From positions 1-16,845 of the forward strand of contig JAAYXN010000176.1 of NCBI GenBank assembly GCA_012515885.1: 16,845 bases of DNA, in the 5' to 3' direction. The first letter of the stretch is position 1; each line of letters opens with the position of its first letter. The notes under the pieces were generated by a model, which was given only the letters and a program-made list of their open reading frames with translations, was not told where the DNA came from and made no database searches. This document shows positions 1-6,750 of the stretch, piece after piece. The position numbers and the translations under genes were made by a program. Source of the stretch: Rhodococcus sp. (in: high G+C Gram-positive bacteria). GTDB lineage: Bacteria; Actinomycetota; Actinomycetes; Mycobacteriales; Mycobacteriaceae.

Positions 1-357
1 CAGTACTTCCTGGACCGCGGTATCGCTGTCGATCTGGGCGGCATCGACCCCGCCGTCACCCGGTTCGCTGCACCGCGTGAAGCGATCTACCTCGCCCTCG
101 AGCAGGAGAAGGCCGTCACCGAACAGATGATCCGTTTGGCTCGCACAGCCCGCGACGAGGACGACTACATCGGCGAGCAGTTCATGCAGTGGTTCCTCAA
201 GGAACAGGTCGAGGAAGTGTCCAACATGACGACGCTGCTCACGATCGCTGACCGCGCAGGCGACGACCTGTTCCACATTGAGAACTTTGTGGCGCGTGAA
301 ATGAAGGCCGCCGACGGCACTCCGGGTGCTCCGGAGGCCGCCGGCGGGACGCTGTAG
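1..357 (+). CDS. bfrB: Ferritin (BfrB/Ftn type), 3' part; start lies before the window
   Basis: Iron-storage ferritin, which oxidises Fe(II) and stores it as a ferric mineral in a cytosolic 24-subunit shell. Frame 1 is open from base 1 and gives 118 residues to a TAG stop at 355-357. By comparison with M. tuberculosis BfrB (about 181 aa), roughly 60 N-terminal residues are missing, including the first half of the ferroxidase centre. Diagnostic stretches are LALEQEKAVTEQ (fragment residues 31-42), GEQFMQWFLKEQVEEV (58-73) and ENFVARE (94-100), with a C-terminal AAGGTL resembling the AAGGRL end of BfrB. No haem-binding bacterioferritin signature is expected in this family. It is convergent with the DUF5926 gene. 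In mycobacteria bfrB is controlled by IdeR, but the promoter here is outside the window. The stop codon lies in a tandem repeat described separately. Confidence 0.93.
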   Translation, partial: QYFLDRGIAVDLGGIDPAVTRFAAPREAIYLALEQEKAVTEQMIRLARTARDEDDYIGEQFMQWFLKEQVEEVSNMTTLLTIADRAGDDLFHIENFVAREMKAADGTPGAPEAAGGTL

Positions 358-421
358 TTAGCGCGGTCGGGTCGCTGTAATTAGCGCGGTCGGGACGCTG
401 TAGTTCGCGGTCGGGACGCTG
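346..421. repeat. 21-23 bp tandem repeat spanning the ferritin stop codon, about 3.4 copies
   Basis: Copies are at 346-368 (23 bp), 369-391 (23 bp) and 392-412 (21 bp, missing two bases), with a partial fourth copy from 413. The core is GGGACGCTGTAG followed by TTAGCGCGGTC. Copy 1 begins inside the last three ferritin codons, so the stop is repeated as TAG 355, TAA 378 and TAG 401. These three positions fall in three different reading frames. Confidence 0.9.
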
Positions 422-436
422 GGGATTAGTCCCCAG
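419..436. terminator. Short bidirectional hairpin between convergent ferritin and DUF5926 genes
   Basis: CTGGGGA (419-425), loop TTAG, TCCCCAG (430-436) form a perfect 7 bp stem. The hairpin sits between the ferritin repeat array and the DUF5926 stop codon at 439-441, where a shared terminator is expected. Only a short T run (438-440) follows on the plus strand, so intrinsic termination is plausible but not proven. Confidence 0.55.
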
Positions 437-438
437 GT

Positions 439-1356
439 TTAGCGGATCAGCGTTACCTGGCGGCCGCGCAGGCCGTCGCGGGCGCGTCGCTCAGCAGTGG
501 TGAGCGGCGCGTCCACAGCCAGCGCTTCGTCGAGGCGGGCGGCCAGTGCAACGAGGCCGGGTGCCCACTCGTCGGGGTGCTTTTCGCGATCAAGATCGAA
601 GACGGGGACGAGTAGACCCTGGGTGCGGAATGATCCCGCGAACCGGGAACCCTCACCGAGGTGCAGGTCGCCGGTCGCGTGGACGCGGGCCAGCGCCAGC
701 ATCAGCTGGTCTTCATCTTCGGGACGCACCCAGCGGATGTGCGCCTTTTCGCCAGCGTCAACCCACCAGGCTGCGACGACACCGTCAGCGTTGACGCGGG
801 CGGACGGCATGATCGTCTCGTTGGCGTGCTGCACGGTGGCCGCGACCTCCGGGGCAGGCTCGATGCCTTCTGGGATCCACCAGTTGAAGCTCTGGTGGAC
901 GGTGATGTCGAGCTGTGCGTCCGGGTCGATCAGGTCCGCGAGAGCGGGAGTGTCGTCGCCGGGGTTGGCGGCCGACAAGGACTCGGCGGGTTCTGCGTTC
1001 TGTGCCCACGCGATGGACCCTGCGAGGTCGGCGCCAAGATCGTCCGAATATGCCTGGACCTGGACGGCCACGAATCCTTCGGGGGTGCCGTCGACGTCGC
1101 GGGTCAGTGCTGCGACCGCGCCGGGCAGCACGGTGGCCACGGTGATGGAGCGAGCGTTGTCACGCAGCGGCAGCGTGGCCGTCGCGGACGGCACGAATTC
1201 GCGCATCGCCACCAGATCGCATTCTGCTGCGATACCCGCGAATGGCCTGTTGACAGCCGATTCTGCGTTTTCACGTTCGGCTGCGCGGCGAGCGAGCTTC
1301 TCGGCTCGATCGCTACCGGACCTCGGACCACTGTTTCGTTTGCTCTTCTTTCCCAC
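439..1356 (-). CDS. DUF5926 family protein
   Basis: Conserved actinobacterial protein of unknown function, 305 aa and soluble, with no signal peptide or membrane segment. The N-terminus is very basic (MGKKSKRNSGPR) and followed by a charged stretch to about residue 30. The body is acidic and Trp-containing (FNWWIPEGIEP, AAWWVDAGEKAHIRWVRPEDED), ending in a basic tail (RRARDGLRGRQVTLIR). I recognise this as the DUF5926 family, which is sometimes mislabelled as SecA-related in databases. The start is GTG at 1354-1356. No good Shine-Dalgarno is visible, but the lysine-rich N-terminus suits the family. It is the last gene of the minus-strand operon, 34 bp after glpQ, so co-transcription is likely. 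Its stop is immediately followed by the 419-436 hairpin. Function cannot be stated from sequence. Confidence 0.85.
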   Translation of the reverse strand: MGKKSKRNSGPRSGSDRAEKLARRAAERENAESAVNRPFAGIAAECDLVAMREFVPSATATLPLRDNARSITVATVLPGAVAALTRDVDGTPEGFVAVQVQAYSDDLGADLAGSIAWAQNAEPAESLSAANPGDDTPALADLIDPDAQLDITVHQSFNWWIPEGIEPAPEVAATVQHANETIMPSARVNADGVVAAWWVDAGEKAHIRWVRPEDEDQLMLALARVHATGDLHLGEGSRFAGSFRTQGLLVPVFDLDREKHPDEWAPGLVALAARLDEALAVDAPLTTAERRARDGLRGRQVTLIR

Positions 1357-1390
1357 GAGTCCGAAACTTACACGCCGCAGCGCGCTCGGG

Positions 1391-2143
1391 TCAGGACGCC
1401 AGCCAGTTCTTGGTGCGTCCGGGGTGGTTGGTGGCGACCCAGCCGACTCCCAGTTCGCGGCAAAGGTCGACGTCGTGGCGTTCGTCCACGGTCCAGCAGT
1501 AGGTGGCTCGACCGGCGGCGGCGGCTTTGTCGACGGAGTCGGGGTGTTCGCGCAGCGACTTCACGGACGGCCCGATCGCGGTGGCACCGACAGTTGTTGC
1601 GGCGCCGCCGCCGAGATACAGCGCAGACTCGCCGAGTAGGACCGTCGGCAGCAGTGGCGCGGAGCGGCGGATACGCCACACGGCTGCCGCCGAAAACGAC
1701 ATGATGACGGCCCTGGAGTGGTCCGCTGATGCGGGTGTGGAGAGTCCGAAACGGGCGAGCGCGGCGAGGACTTTGCTTTCCACGAGCGAGCCGTAGCGGA
1801 CGGGGTGTTTGGTTTCGATGAACAGTTTCACTGGGCGATCAGTGCCGTCGAGGGCAAGTTCGATGAGCGTGTCGAGGGTCAGCAGCTCGGCGGGAGCGTC
1901 GTCGGTTCCGTAATTGAATTCCCGCATTTGGCCGAGCGTCAGGTCACTGACGACGCCGCTGCCGTTCGAGGTTCGGTCGACAGTGCGGTCGTGGATGCAC
2001 ACGAGGTGACCGTCGCGGGTCAGACGGACGTCGCATTCGAGACCGTCAGCGCCTTCGCTGAGCGCCAGCTCGTACGCGGCCAGGGTGTGTTCCGGTAGTG
2101 CGGCAGAGGCACCGCGGTGTGCCACGACGAGCGGTTCTCTCAT
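1391..2143 (-). CDS. glpQ: Glycerophosphodiester phosphodiesterase (GDPD)
   Basis: Hydrolyses glycerophosphodiesters (deacylated phospholipids) to glycerol-3-phosphate and an alcohol. It has a single GDPD TIM-barrel domain filling the 250 aa protein. Expected catalytic/metal residues are visible: HRGA (His9, Arg10), E-x-D (Glu36, Asp38), the second catalytic His in CIHD (His51), and IETK (Glu110, Lys112). The N-terminus starts directly at the first strand (MREPLVVAHRGA) with no signal peptide, so a cytosolic enzyme is likely, unlike secreted GlpQ. The frame is open much further upstream, but ATG 2141-2143 is chosen because GAGGGA lies about 7 nt before it and its ATG overlaps the TGA of the preceding gene (ATGA, 2140-2143). 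Position next to the ferritin region matches M. tuberculosis glpQ1 (Rv3842c). Its product G3P is the substrate of the GlpD encoded about 10 kb away. Confidence 0.93.
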   Translation of the reverse strand: MREPLVVAHRGASAALPEHTLAAYELALSEGADGLECDVRLTRDGHLVCIHDRTVDRTSNGSGVVSDLTLGQMREFNYGTDDAPAELLTLDTLIELALDGTDRPVKLFIETKHPVRYGSLVESKVLAALARFGLSTPASADHSRAVIMSFSAAAVWRIRRSAPLLPTVLLGESALYLGGGAATTVGATAIGPSVKSLREHPDSVDKAAAAGRATYCWTVDERHDVDLCRELGVGWVATNHPGRTKNWLAS

Positions 2144-3198
2144 GCCGGTTCCCTCACACTGGTGGCGTCCTCGCGGGCAGCGGGTGTGTCCTCGAGCTCG
2201 GTGGTGTCGTTTCGCTGCACTGAGTGTGCCGATGGTTCCTGATCGCCTGCTGAATCGGCTGCGTGTGCCGTCCGCGTCTTTACCGGTGGCTGTACGCCGG
2301 GAGGCGCCGGAACCCAGCGGGTGGGTTGCTCGGCGCGGCCACGCCACGTGCGATGTTCGAGACGGCGAATCACCATTGCGGTCAGTATCGCTGTCACTGC
2401 GGCAAGAAGTGACGTGACGCCAGCCAGTACGACACCGTCCGCCATTGCTTGCAGTGAGCTGCGGAATCGCCATCCCCAGTTGACGATGAGCAGTATTGCT
2501 CCGAGTACCCAGCTGGCCCACCAGAGGCGGATGAGGAGCAGTGCCCGCGGATCGCGGCGCACCAATTCCAGGAGGAACACTGCGGGCATCACCAGGTTGA
2601 TGCCGGGTACCGCGCAACCGGCGATGATGCTTCCGAGTGAACGGGGGTCCGTTTTTCCTTCCGCAGCGAAGGTGCGGCGCCGCATACGCACCAGCCAGAA
2701 CACACAGCACACAGCGGTCGCGACGGTCAGCAGAAGCGCAACAGCACCGGCGGTGACAACCGCAAAATCGGAGAACGCCAGCGTCGCCGGATCAATAAGG
2801 TGGGTGCGGTTACGCAGCAAAATCCCGTACCGGAAACCTTCAGCGATGGCTGCCACGATGTAGGCAATCGCCGTCCACACCGCGAACACGGGAGCATTGT
2901 TGACCGCCGCAGTGGACCAGTCTCGATGCGTCGACGGCTCGGGAAGACGATCCTGCAAACCCCAACGCGGAATCTGCGTGTAGCGGGGCGTCGGCGAATC
3001 CTGCGCGGGGGCAGCGACAGAGCGCGCCCGCGAAGCACTTTTCGGCGGTCGGGCGATCCACCGGAATGAACGTTGACTGTTGCTGCCGGGAGTAAATGGA
3101 TGAAGGAGAACACCGTGGCATTTGGGACACCACTGCATGGGTTGACCTTGGTTTTGCCACCGCGTGGCGCAGCGCGCACATACCTGGATGTTGATCAT
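2140..3198 (-). CDS. DUF4328-like membrane protein with N-terminal zinc ribbon (Rv3843c-like)
   Basis: 352 aa integral membrane protein of unknown function. Residues 7-27 hold two CxxC pairs (Cys7/Cys10 and Cys24/Cys27) that look like a zinc ribbon. Residues about 30-100 are a basic, Pro/Ser-rich linker. About five hydrophobic segments follow between residues 104 and 290, including one with a Gly-Pro motif (SIIAGCAVPGINLVMPAVFLLEL) typical of DUF4328 proteins. The last 60 residues are hydrophilic and probably disordered. ATG 3196-3198 has a good Shine-Dalgarno (GAAGGTG, complement of 3207-3213) at 8 nt. It is first gene of the operon, and its stop overlaps the glpQ start by 4 nt. Position and architecture match M. 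tuberculosis Rv3843c, also beside glpQ1. Family assignment is from memory, and function is unknown. Confidence 0.85.
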   Translation of the reverse strand: MINIQVCARCATRWQNQGQPMQWCPKCHGVLLHPFTPGSNSQRSFRWIARPPKSASRARSVAAPAQDSPTPRYTQIPRWGLQDRLPEPSTHRDWSTAAVNNAPVFAVWTAIAYIVAAIAEGFRYGILLRNRTHLIDPATLAFSDFAVVTAGAVALLLTVATAVCCVFWLVRMRRRTFAAEGKTDPRSLGSIIAGCAVPGINLVMPAVFLLELVRRDPRALLLIRLWWASWVLGAILLIVNWGWRFRSSLQAMADGVVLAGVTSLLAAVTAILTAMVIRRLEHRTWRGRAEQPTRWVPAPPGVQPPVKTRTAHAADSAGDQEPSAHSVQRNDTTELEDTPAAREDATSVREPA

Positions 3199-3428
3199 CC
3201 AAGTATCACCTTCGTCCCAGACCCCGTCACGTTGCCGATTCTGTCACGTCCCGGCAGAGGAAGCAGCCCCCGACCGCAGCCTCCCTCGTGCAATCCCCAT
3301 TGCACCTGCGGCCCCCCCGTAGTCGGCAACGCGCAAACCTGGTGGCTGTCCCCACAACCACCGTGCCGCGTCCCCGTCCGACTACGTCCCTGCTACTTCC
3401 TCTACCAAGACGAACTACATCCGCCGCT

Positions 3429-3456
3429 GTGACCACGCCACCCCTAGCGTGGTCAC
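3429..3456. promoter_or_regulatory. Perfect 10 bp inverted repeat, operator candidate
   Basis: GTGACCACGC (3429-3438), 8 nt spacer, GCGTGGTCAC (3447-3456). It lies 231 bp upstream of the minus-strand operon start, with no gene ending nearby, so a terminator role is unlikely. A dimeric regulator site is the simplest reading. Confidence 0.5.
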
Positions 3457-3582
3457 CGAACCGGACCCCCATCCGATCCGTGGAGCGGTGGAAGACAACA
3501 CCGAAACAATCAACCCCGCCCCGTTGACCGCTCGGTGAAGCTTTGGTGGGAAAAAGTGACTCACGCCACTCATCTCCCGCAG

Positions 3583-3612
3583 TTATCCACAGTATCCACA
3601 GGTTCATCCACA
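3583..3612 (+). promoter_or_regulatory. Cluster of three head-to-tail DnaA-box-like sites
   Basis: TTATCCACA (3583-3591) matches the DnaA-box consensus exactly. GTATCCACA (3592-3600) and TCATCCACA (3604-3612) each differ at one position and have the same orientation. The first two abut, and the third starts 12 bp after the second. There is no dnaA or dnaN in the window, so this is not annotated as oriC. Confidence 0.65.
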
Positions 3613-3628
3613 GCTTTGGGGATGAACC
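3601..3628. repeat. Perfect 9 bp inverted repeat overlapping DnaA-like box 3
   Basis: GGTTCATCC (3601-3609), 10 nt spacer, GGATGAACC (3620-3628). The left arm overlaps the third DnaA-box-like site, so hairpin formation and protein binding would compete or combine there. Confidence 0.6.
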
Positions 3629-3651
3629 ACGTGCATGTGCACAGGTCAGGC

Positions 3652-3715
3652 GGTCCAGCATTCAATTGGTCCACTGCCTGTGCACCAACCGGTCCACAGC
3701 ACGTGGACCAATTGA
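3652..3715. promoter_or_regulatory. Nested GGTCCAC operator-like array with 13 bp inverted repeat
   Basis: TCAATTGGTCCAC (3662-3674) and GTGGACCAATTGA (3703-3715) form a perfect 13 bp inverted repeat with a 28 nt spacer. Inside, GGTCCAC (3691-3697) pairs with GTGGACC (3703-3709) over a 5 nt loop. A related GGTCCAG is at 3652-3658. The core motif thus occurs three times forward and once inverted in about 60 bp. The right arm overlaps a perfect TTGACA at 3712-3717, a possible -35 box for the plus-strand gene, although no good -10 follows. Confidence 0.5.
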
Positions 3716-3951
3716 CACTTCCGACGAGTCGGACATTTCTGCCTGACACCTCGAAGTAGATGTCGCTTCGATGGAACCGAGCCGGAATACCCCCTCCTGA
3801 ACTCCGGGTCAGTCCCAACCGCAGCGAAGCGACCTCACAACTACTCAGACGCGACACCCACCAATTCGGTTCCACACTTTCTCAAAAATGTTCTCAACTA
3901 GCGGTCGACCTGCTGTTTCCTCAGCGCAACGAGGCTGGGCCGGTACCGTCA

Positions 3952-5787
3952 ATGTTGATGTCCCCCATGCCCTCACGCCTGCGCACCGGCCCAGCGCCGC
4001 GAGTAAGCACCGCCCGCGTCGTCATCGTGTGCGCGCTGGTTCTAGTCGCTGCGCAGACGGTGGTTCGGACGTGGGTTGCGGCGGGAAGCGGTTTCTATTG
4101 GGACGATCTGATCCTCGCGGGGCGCGGAGCCACACTGCCGCTGTGGTCACCGGACCTTCTCGCCTACTCCCATGACGGGCATTTCATGCCGGCCGCGTTT
4201 TGGACGGCAGCCGTATCGACATCAATCGCGCCCTACGAGTGGGTAATTCCGGCGGTGACGCTGGTGCTCGGCCAGCTTGCCGTGTCGCTGGCCATGCTGC
4301 GTCTGCTCTTCGCGATACTCGGTGCTCGTCCCGCCCTCTTGATTCCGCTGACGTTCTACCTGTTCGTCCCTCTGACGATCCCGGGTTTCACGTGGTGGGC
4401 AGCAGCATTGAACTCGCTGCCCCTGCAGTTCGCACTCGGCTGGGTCAGTGCGGACGCCATCCGGCTGTATCGCACTGGCCGCACCCGCTGCGCGATGTCC
4501 GGAATCGCCGTCTTCACCATGGCTCTGCTGTTTTTTGAAAAAGCTGTGGTGGTTCCGGTCGTCGCGTTCGCGACGGCAGCGCTTGCCGTGTATGTGGGAA
4601 CGACGTCGCCTCTGTCCTCGGTCGCGCGTCGTCTGTGGAGGCGCGGCCGCACCCTGTGGATCGGGATGGCTGCGGTGCTGGCGGTGTGGCTGGTTGCCTT
4701 CTTGTCGGTGCCCCTGGCCGACAACACTCATGTCACGTTGCCGTCGCCGGAGCGTCTGTGGGGATTGGTGTATCACGGGACGTCGTACGGGTTGCTCCCC
4801 ACACTGTTGGGTGGGCCGTGGTCGTGGGAGCGGTGGCTGCCGGGCCCGCCGTGGGCAGCTCCCGATCCCGCGCTTGTGATCGCAGCGTGGATTGTGGTGA
4901 CGCTCGCACTGATCGCAGTCCTCTATTACAAGCGGCGGCTTGGTTGGGTGTGGGCGGGCGCCGCGGCCTATTTCCTCGTGTCGGTGGCAGTGATGGCCTT
5001 GACTCGGTGGAGCGATGACACCGCGTACGAGTTGGCGCAGACATTGCGTTACTTCACGGACACCGCCGTCATCCTCACCATCGCCATGGCACTGTCACTG
5101 CGTGCGCGCGCGAGAAAGCCGCTGCCGGTCAACGGGTTCGGTCGGGCAGCCGCGGCAACTGCCGTGGGAGCTGCATTTGTGGTCAGTTCACTGATCTCCA
5201 CGGTCAGCTATGTGCGCTGCTGGCAGCAAGGCCCCACTCCGGCCTACCTCGATACCGCGCGGGAGGCTTTGGCCACCCACCGCGGCGCACCGCTGCTCGA
5301 TCAGCAAGCACCGATCGAAATCCTGATGCCCGTCACCCACCCGAATAATTGGCTCAGTACGGTGCTGGCGCCGCTGCGCGATCGCCCTAAGTTCGCGGAC
5401 AGCACCACCGAATTGCGGCTATTTGACGCGCAGGGCCACCTTGTCGATGGCCAGGTGCTGTGGATGCGGTCAATTCAACCGGGCAGCAACCCCGGTTGCG
5501 ATCACCGCATAGAGGGCACCGAATGGACCACCGTTCCCCTCAGCGAAGGGCTCATCGGTTGGCATTGGGTAGCGCAACTGAACTACCTCGCTACAGACGA
5601 CGGCGAGATTGAGGTGACGTTCGCCGATAGCACCGAGCCGCCGGTCGTGGTGGACGTGTCCGCGGGGCCGGGCACCGTGTATGCCGCCCTGACCGGGGGC
5701 GGCGCGAGCATTCACATCCGTCCCATCACCCCGGGGTTGGCGGTCTGCCTGGCCCCTGGCCCGGTGGGGCCGATAGCCCCGCGCTAG
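3952..5787 (+). CDS. GT-C-like polytopic membrane protein (putative glycosyltransferase)
   Basis: 611 aa from the start chosen here. The first hydrophobic segment is at about residues 23-43. It is followed by an extracytoplasmic loop with FYWDDL (Asp51, Asp52) and YSHDGHFMP (72-80), an acidic pair right after TM1 as seen in GT-C glycosyltransferases that use polyprenyl-phosphate sugars. About ten more hydrophobic segments run to about residue 430. The C-terminal ~180 residues are soluble and probably extracytoplasmic, with a Cys pair and beta-rich character. The frame extends up to ATG 3760, but the extra 64 residues are low-complexity and unlike the family. ATG 3952 or 3958, just before TM1, is preferred, although no strong Shine-Dalgarno is visible. 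The substrate is unknown; envelope polysaccharide or lipoglycan assembly is an inference. Its TAG stop overlaps the S49 peptidase stop. Confidence 0.75.
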   Translation: MLMSPMPSRLRTGPAPRVSTARVVIVCALVLVAAQTVVRTWVAAGSGFYWDDLILAGRGATLPLWSPDLLAYSHDGHFMPAAFWTAAVSTSIAPYEWVIPAVTLVLGQLAVSLAMLRLLFAILGARPALLIPLTFYLFVPLTIPGFTWWAAALNSLPLQFALGWVSADAIRLYRTGRTRCAMSGIAVFTMALLFFEKAVVVPVVAFATAALAVYVGTTSPLSSVARRLWRRGRTLWIGMAAVLAVWLVAFLSVPLADNTHVTLPSPERLWGLVYHGTSYGLLPTLLGGPWSWERWLPGPPWAAPDPALVIAAWIVVTLALIAVLYYKRRLGWVWAGAAAYFLVSVAVMALTRWSDDTAYELAQTLRYFTDTAVILTIAMALSLRARARKPLPVNGFGRAAAATAVGAAFVVSSLISTVSYVRCWQQGPTPAYLDTAREALATHRGAPLLDQQAPIEILMPVTHPNNWLSTVLAPLRDRPKFADSTTELRLFDAQGHLVDGQVLWMRSIQPGSNPGCDHRIEGTEWTTVPLSEGLIGWHWVAQLNYLATDDGEIEVTFADSTEPPVVVDVSAGPGTVYAALTGGGASIHIRPITPGLAVCLAPGPVGPIAPR

Positions 5788-6650
5788 CGCCCGTATTTAG
5801 CCCAGGCCGCGCGGGTGTTGGCGGCGCCGACTACAGAATCGACGACGTCTTCGATGCGTGCCGACGGCAAACCGAGCCGCGCGAAAATCGAACGGCGCGG
5901 ACCACTGACCATGATTTTTGCGCCGGGATACTTCTTTTCGATGACGGTGCGCAGGGTGCCGAGTCCGTCAATGAGGCCCAGGCGCAATGCTTCTCGACCG
6001 AGCCACACGTCTCCGGTGAACAGTTCGGTGTTTTCGGCAGTGATGTTGGGGCGCCGCGAGATCACCCAATCCCGAAACTCCGTGTGCACGGCCTCTTGTA
6101 GTTCGGTGAGCCAGGCGATGTCATCAGCTTTTTCTGGAGTGAAGGGGTCGAGGCGGGATTTAGCGTCGCCTGCGGTGTAGAGGCGACGTTCGACGCCGAC
6201 CTTGTCGAGTAGTGCGGTGAAGCCGAAGCCGCCGGAGACGACGCCGATGGAGCCGACCATGGAGGTGGGTGCGGCATAGATTTCGTCGGCGGCAGCGGCG
6301 AGCCAGTAGCCGCCGGATGCGGCGACGTCTTCACAGAACGCGAGGACGGGCAGTTCGTGTTCGTCGGCGAGTTGCCGGATGCGGTCGCCGATGTATTCGC
6401 ACTGTGTGGGTGAGCCTCCGGGGCTGTTGATGGCGAGCGCGACAGCTTTCGCATCTTTGGTTTCGAAGGCGCGGACCAGTGGGTGTTCGACGGATTCGGA
6501 GTTGATGTTGGCCCGCCCCAACCCGGCACCGGATGCGGCGATAACTCCGTCGAGCCGGACGACGGGAACAACTCCCGCGTCATCTCCACTGAATGCGCTA
6601 GGCAATTTTGACGCGAGAGATTCGGGCACCTTCACCGGTAGTTTCGCCAT
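5784..6650 (-). CDS. sppA: S49 family serine peptidase (SppA-like, short form)
   Basis: 288 aa Ser/Lys-dyad protease of the ClpP/crotonase fold, related to signal peptide peptidase SppA. NSPGGSP (75-81) and the nucleophile region AASGGYW with Ser112 are present. The general-base Lys164 lies in GDAKSRLDPF, exactly 52 residues after the serine, the same spacing as Ser147-Lys199 of B. subtilis SppA. No signal peptide or membrane helix is visible, unlike classical membrane SppA, so the protein may be cytosolic or peripheral. The frame runs on upstream to 6809, but that part overlaps msrA and lacks family character; ATG 6648-6650 (MAKLPVKVPE) is chosen. Transcribed in the same direction as msrA, but a long hairpin separates them. 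Substrate unknown. Confidence 0.9.
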   Translation of the reverse strand: MAKLPVKVPESLASKLPSAFSGDDAGVVPVVRLDGVIAASGAGLGRANINSESVEHPLVRAFETKDAKAVALAINSPGGSPTQCEYIGDRIRQLADEHELPVLAFCEDVAASGGYWLAAAADEIYAAPTSMVGSIGVVSGGFGFTALLDKVGVERRLYTAGDAKSRLDPFTPEKADDIAWLTELQEAVHTEFRDWVISRRPNITAENTELFTGDVWLGREALRLGLIDGLGTLRTVIEKKYPGAKIMVSGPRRSIFARLGLPSARIEDVVDSVVGAANTRAAWAKYGR

Positions 6651-6682
6651 AGTGGCGAGAGTACCGGCGTGCGGACCGCTGC

Positions 6683-6748
6683 TCCCGCATGCGCTATGTG
6701 CTCCCGGATCGGCAATTGCGCATGCGAGAGCACAGAATGCATGCGGGA
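6683..6748 (-). terminator. Long imperfect hairpin directly after msrA
   Basis: Arms 6683-6703 and 6728-6748 match at 18 of 21 positions: a perfect 10 bp outer stem (TCCCGCATGC/GCATGCGGGA), a 5x5 internal loop and a 6 bp inner stem (GTGCTC/GAGCAC), around a 24 nt loop. It starts 2 nt after the msrA stop codon on the minus strand. There is no U tract, so it could be an actinobacterial U-less terminator or a 3'-end stabiliser separating msrA from sppA. Confidence 0.6.
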
Positions 6749-6750
6749 AG

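Larger units (their letters stand above)
3199..3951. other. Gene-free 753 bp divergent intergenic region rich in inverted repeats
   Basis: Largest gap in the window, between the minus-strand operon (start 3198) and the GT-C-like gene (start placed at 3952). No frame here has convincing coding character. It holds a 10 bp inverted repeat (3429-3456), three DnaA-box-like sites (3583-3612), a 9 bp inverted repeat (3601-3628), a 13 bp inverted repeat (3662-3715) with an internal 7 bp hairpin, a 6 bp hairpin (3720-3733: TCCGAC-GA-GTCGGA) and another (3751-3771: TCGAAG/CTTCGA). An 8 bp pair GGAACCGA (3773-3780) / TCGGTTCC (3866-3873) is also present. The stretch 3199-3428 shows nothing I recognise beyond the ribosome-binding site of the minus-strand operon. 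Confidence 0.8.

Noticed and set aside
346..421. CRISPR-like or iteron array
   Set aside because: Repeats are directly tandem without spacers and grow out of the ferritin stop codon, which points to slippage duplication.
497..1704. Long open frames on the plus strand (380 and 347 residues)
   Set aside because: They lie opposite DUF5926 and glpQ, have Arg/Ser/Ala-rich composition with no recognisable domain, and are typical antisense shadows in high-GC DNA.
2144..2710. 189-residue N-terminal extension of GlpQ
   Set aside because: Overlaps the DUF4328-like gene in another frame and shows Arg/Pro/Ser-rich shadow composition. ATG 2143 with its own Shine-Dalgarno is better.
3583..3612. Chromosomal origin oriC
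   Set aside because: Three DnaA-like boxes are few for an actinobacterial oriC, there is no AT-rich unwinding region, and dnaA/dnaN are not adjacent.
3760..3951. 64-residue N-terminal extension of the GT-C-like protein from ATG 3760
   Set aside because: Low-complexity sequence with no signal or domain, overlapping palindromic non-coding DNA. The family normally starts shortly before the first membrane helix.
3199..3951. Plasmid or phage integration remnant
   Set aside because: No integrase, transposase, att-like direct repeats or tRNA are visible, and flanking genes keep a conserved order.
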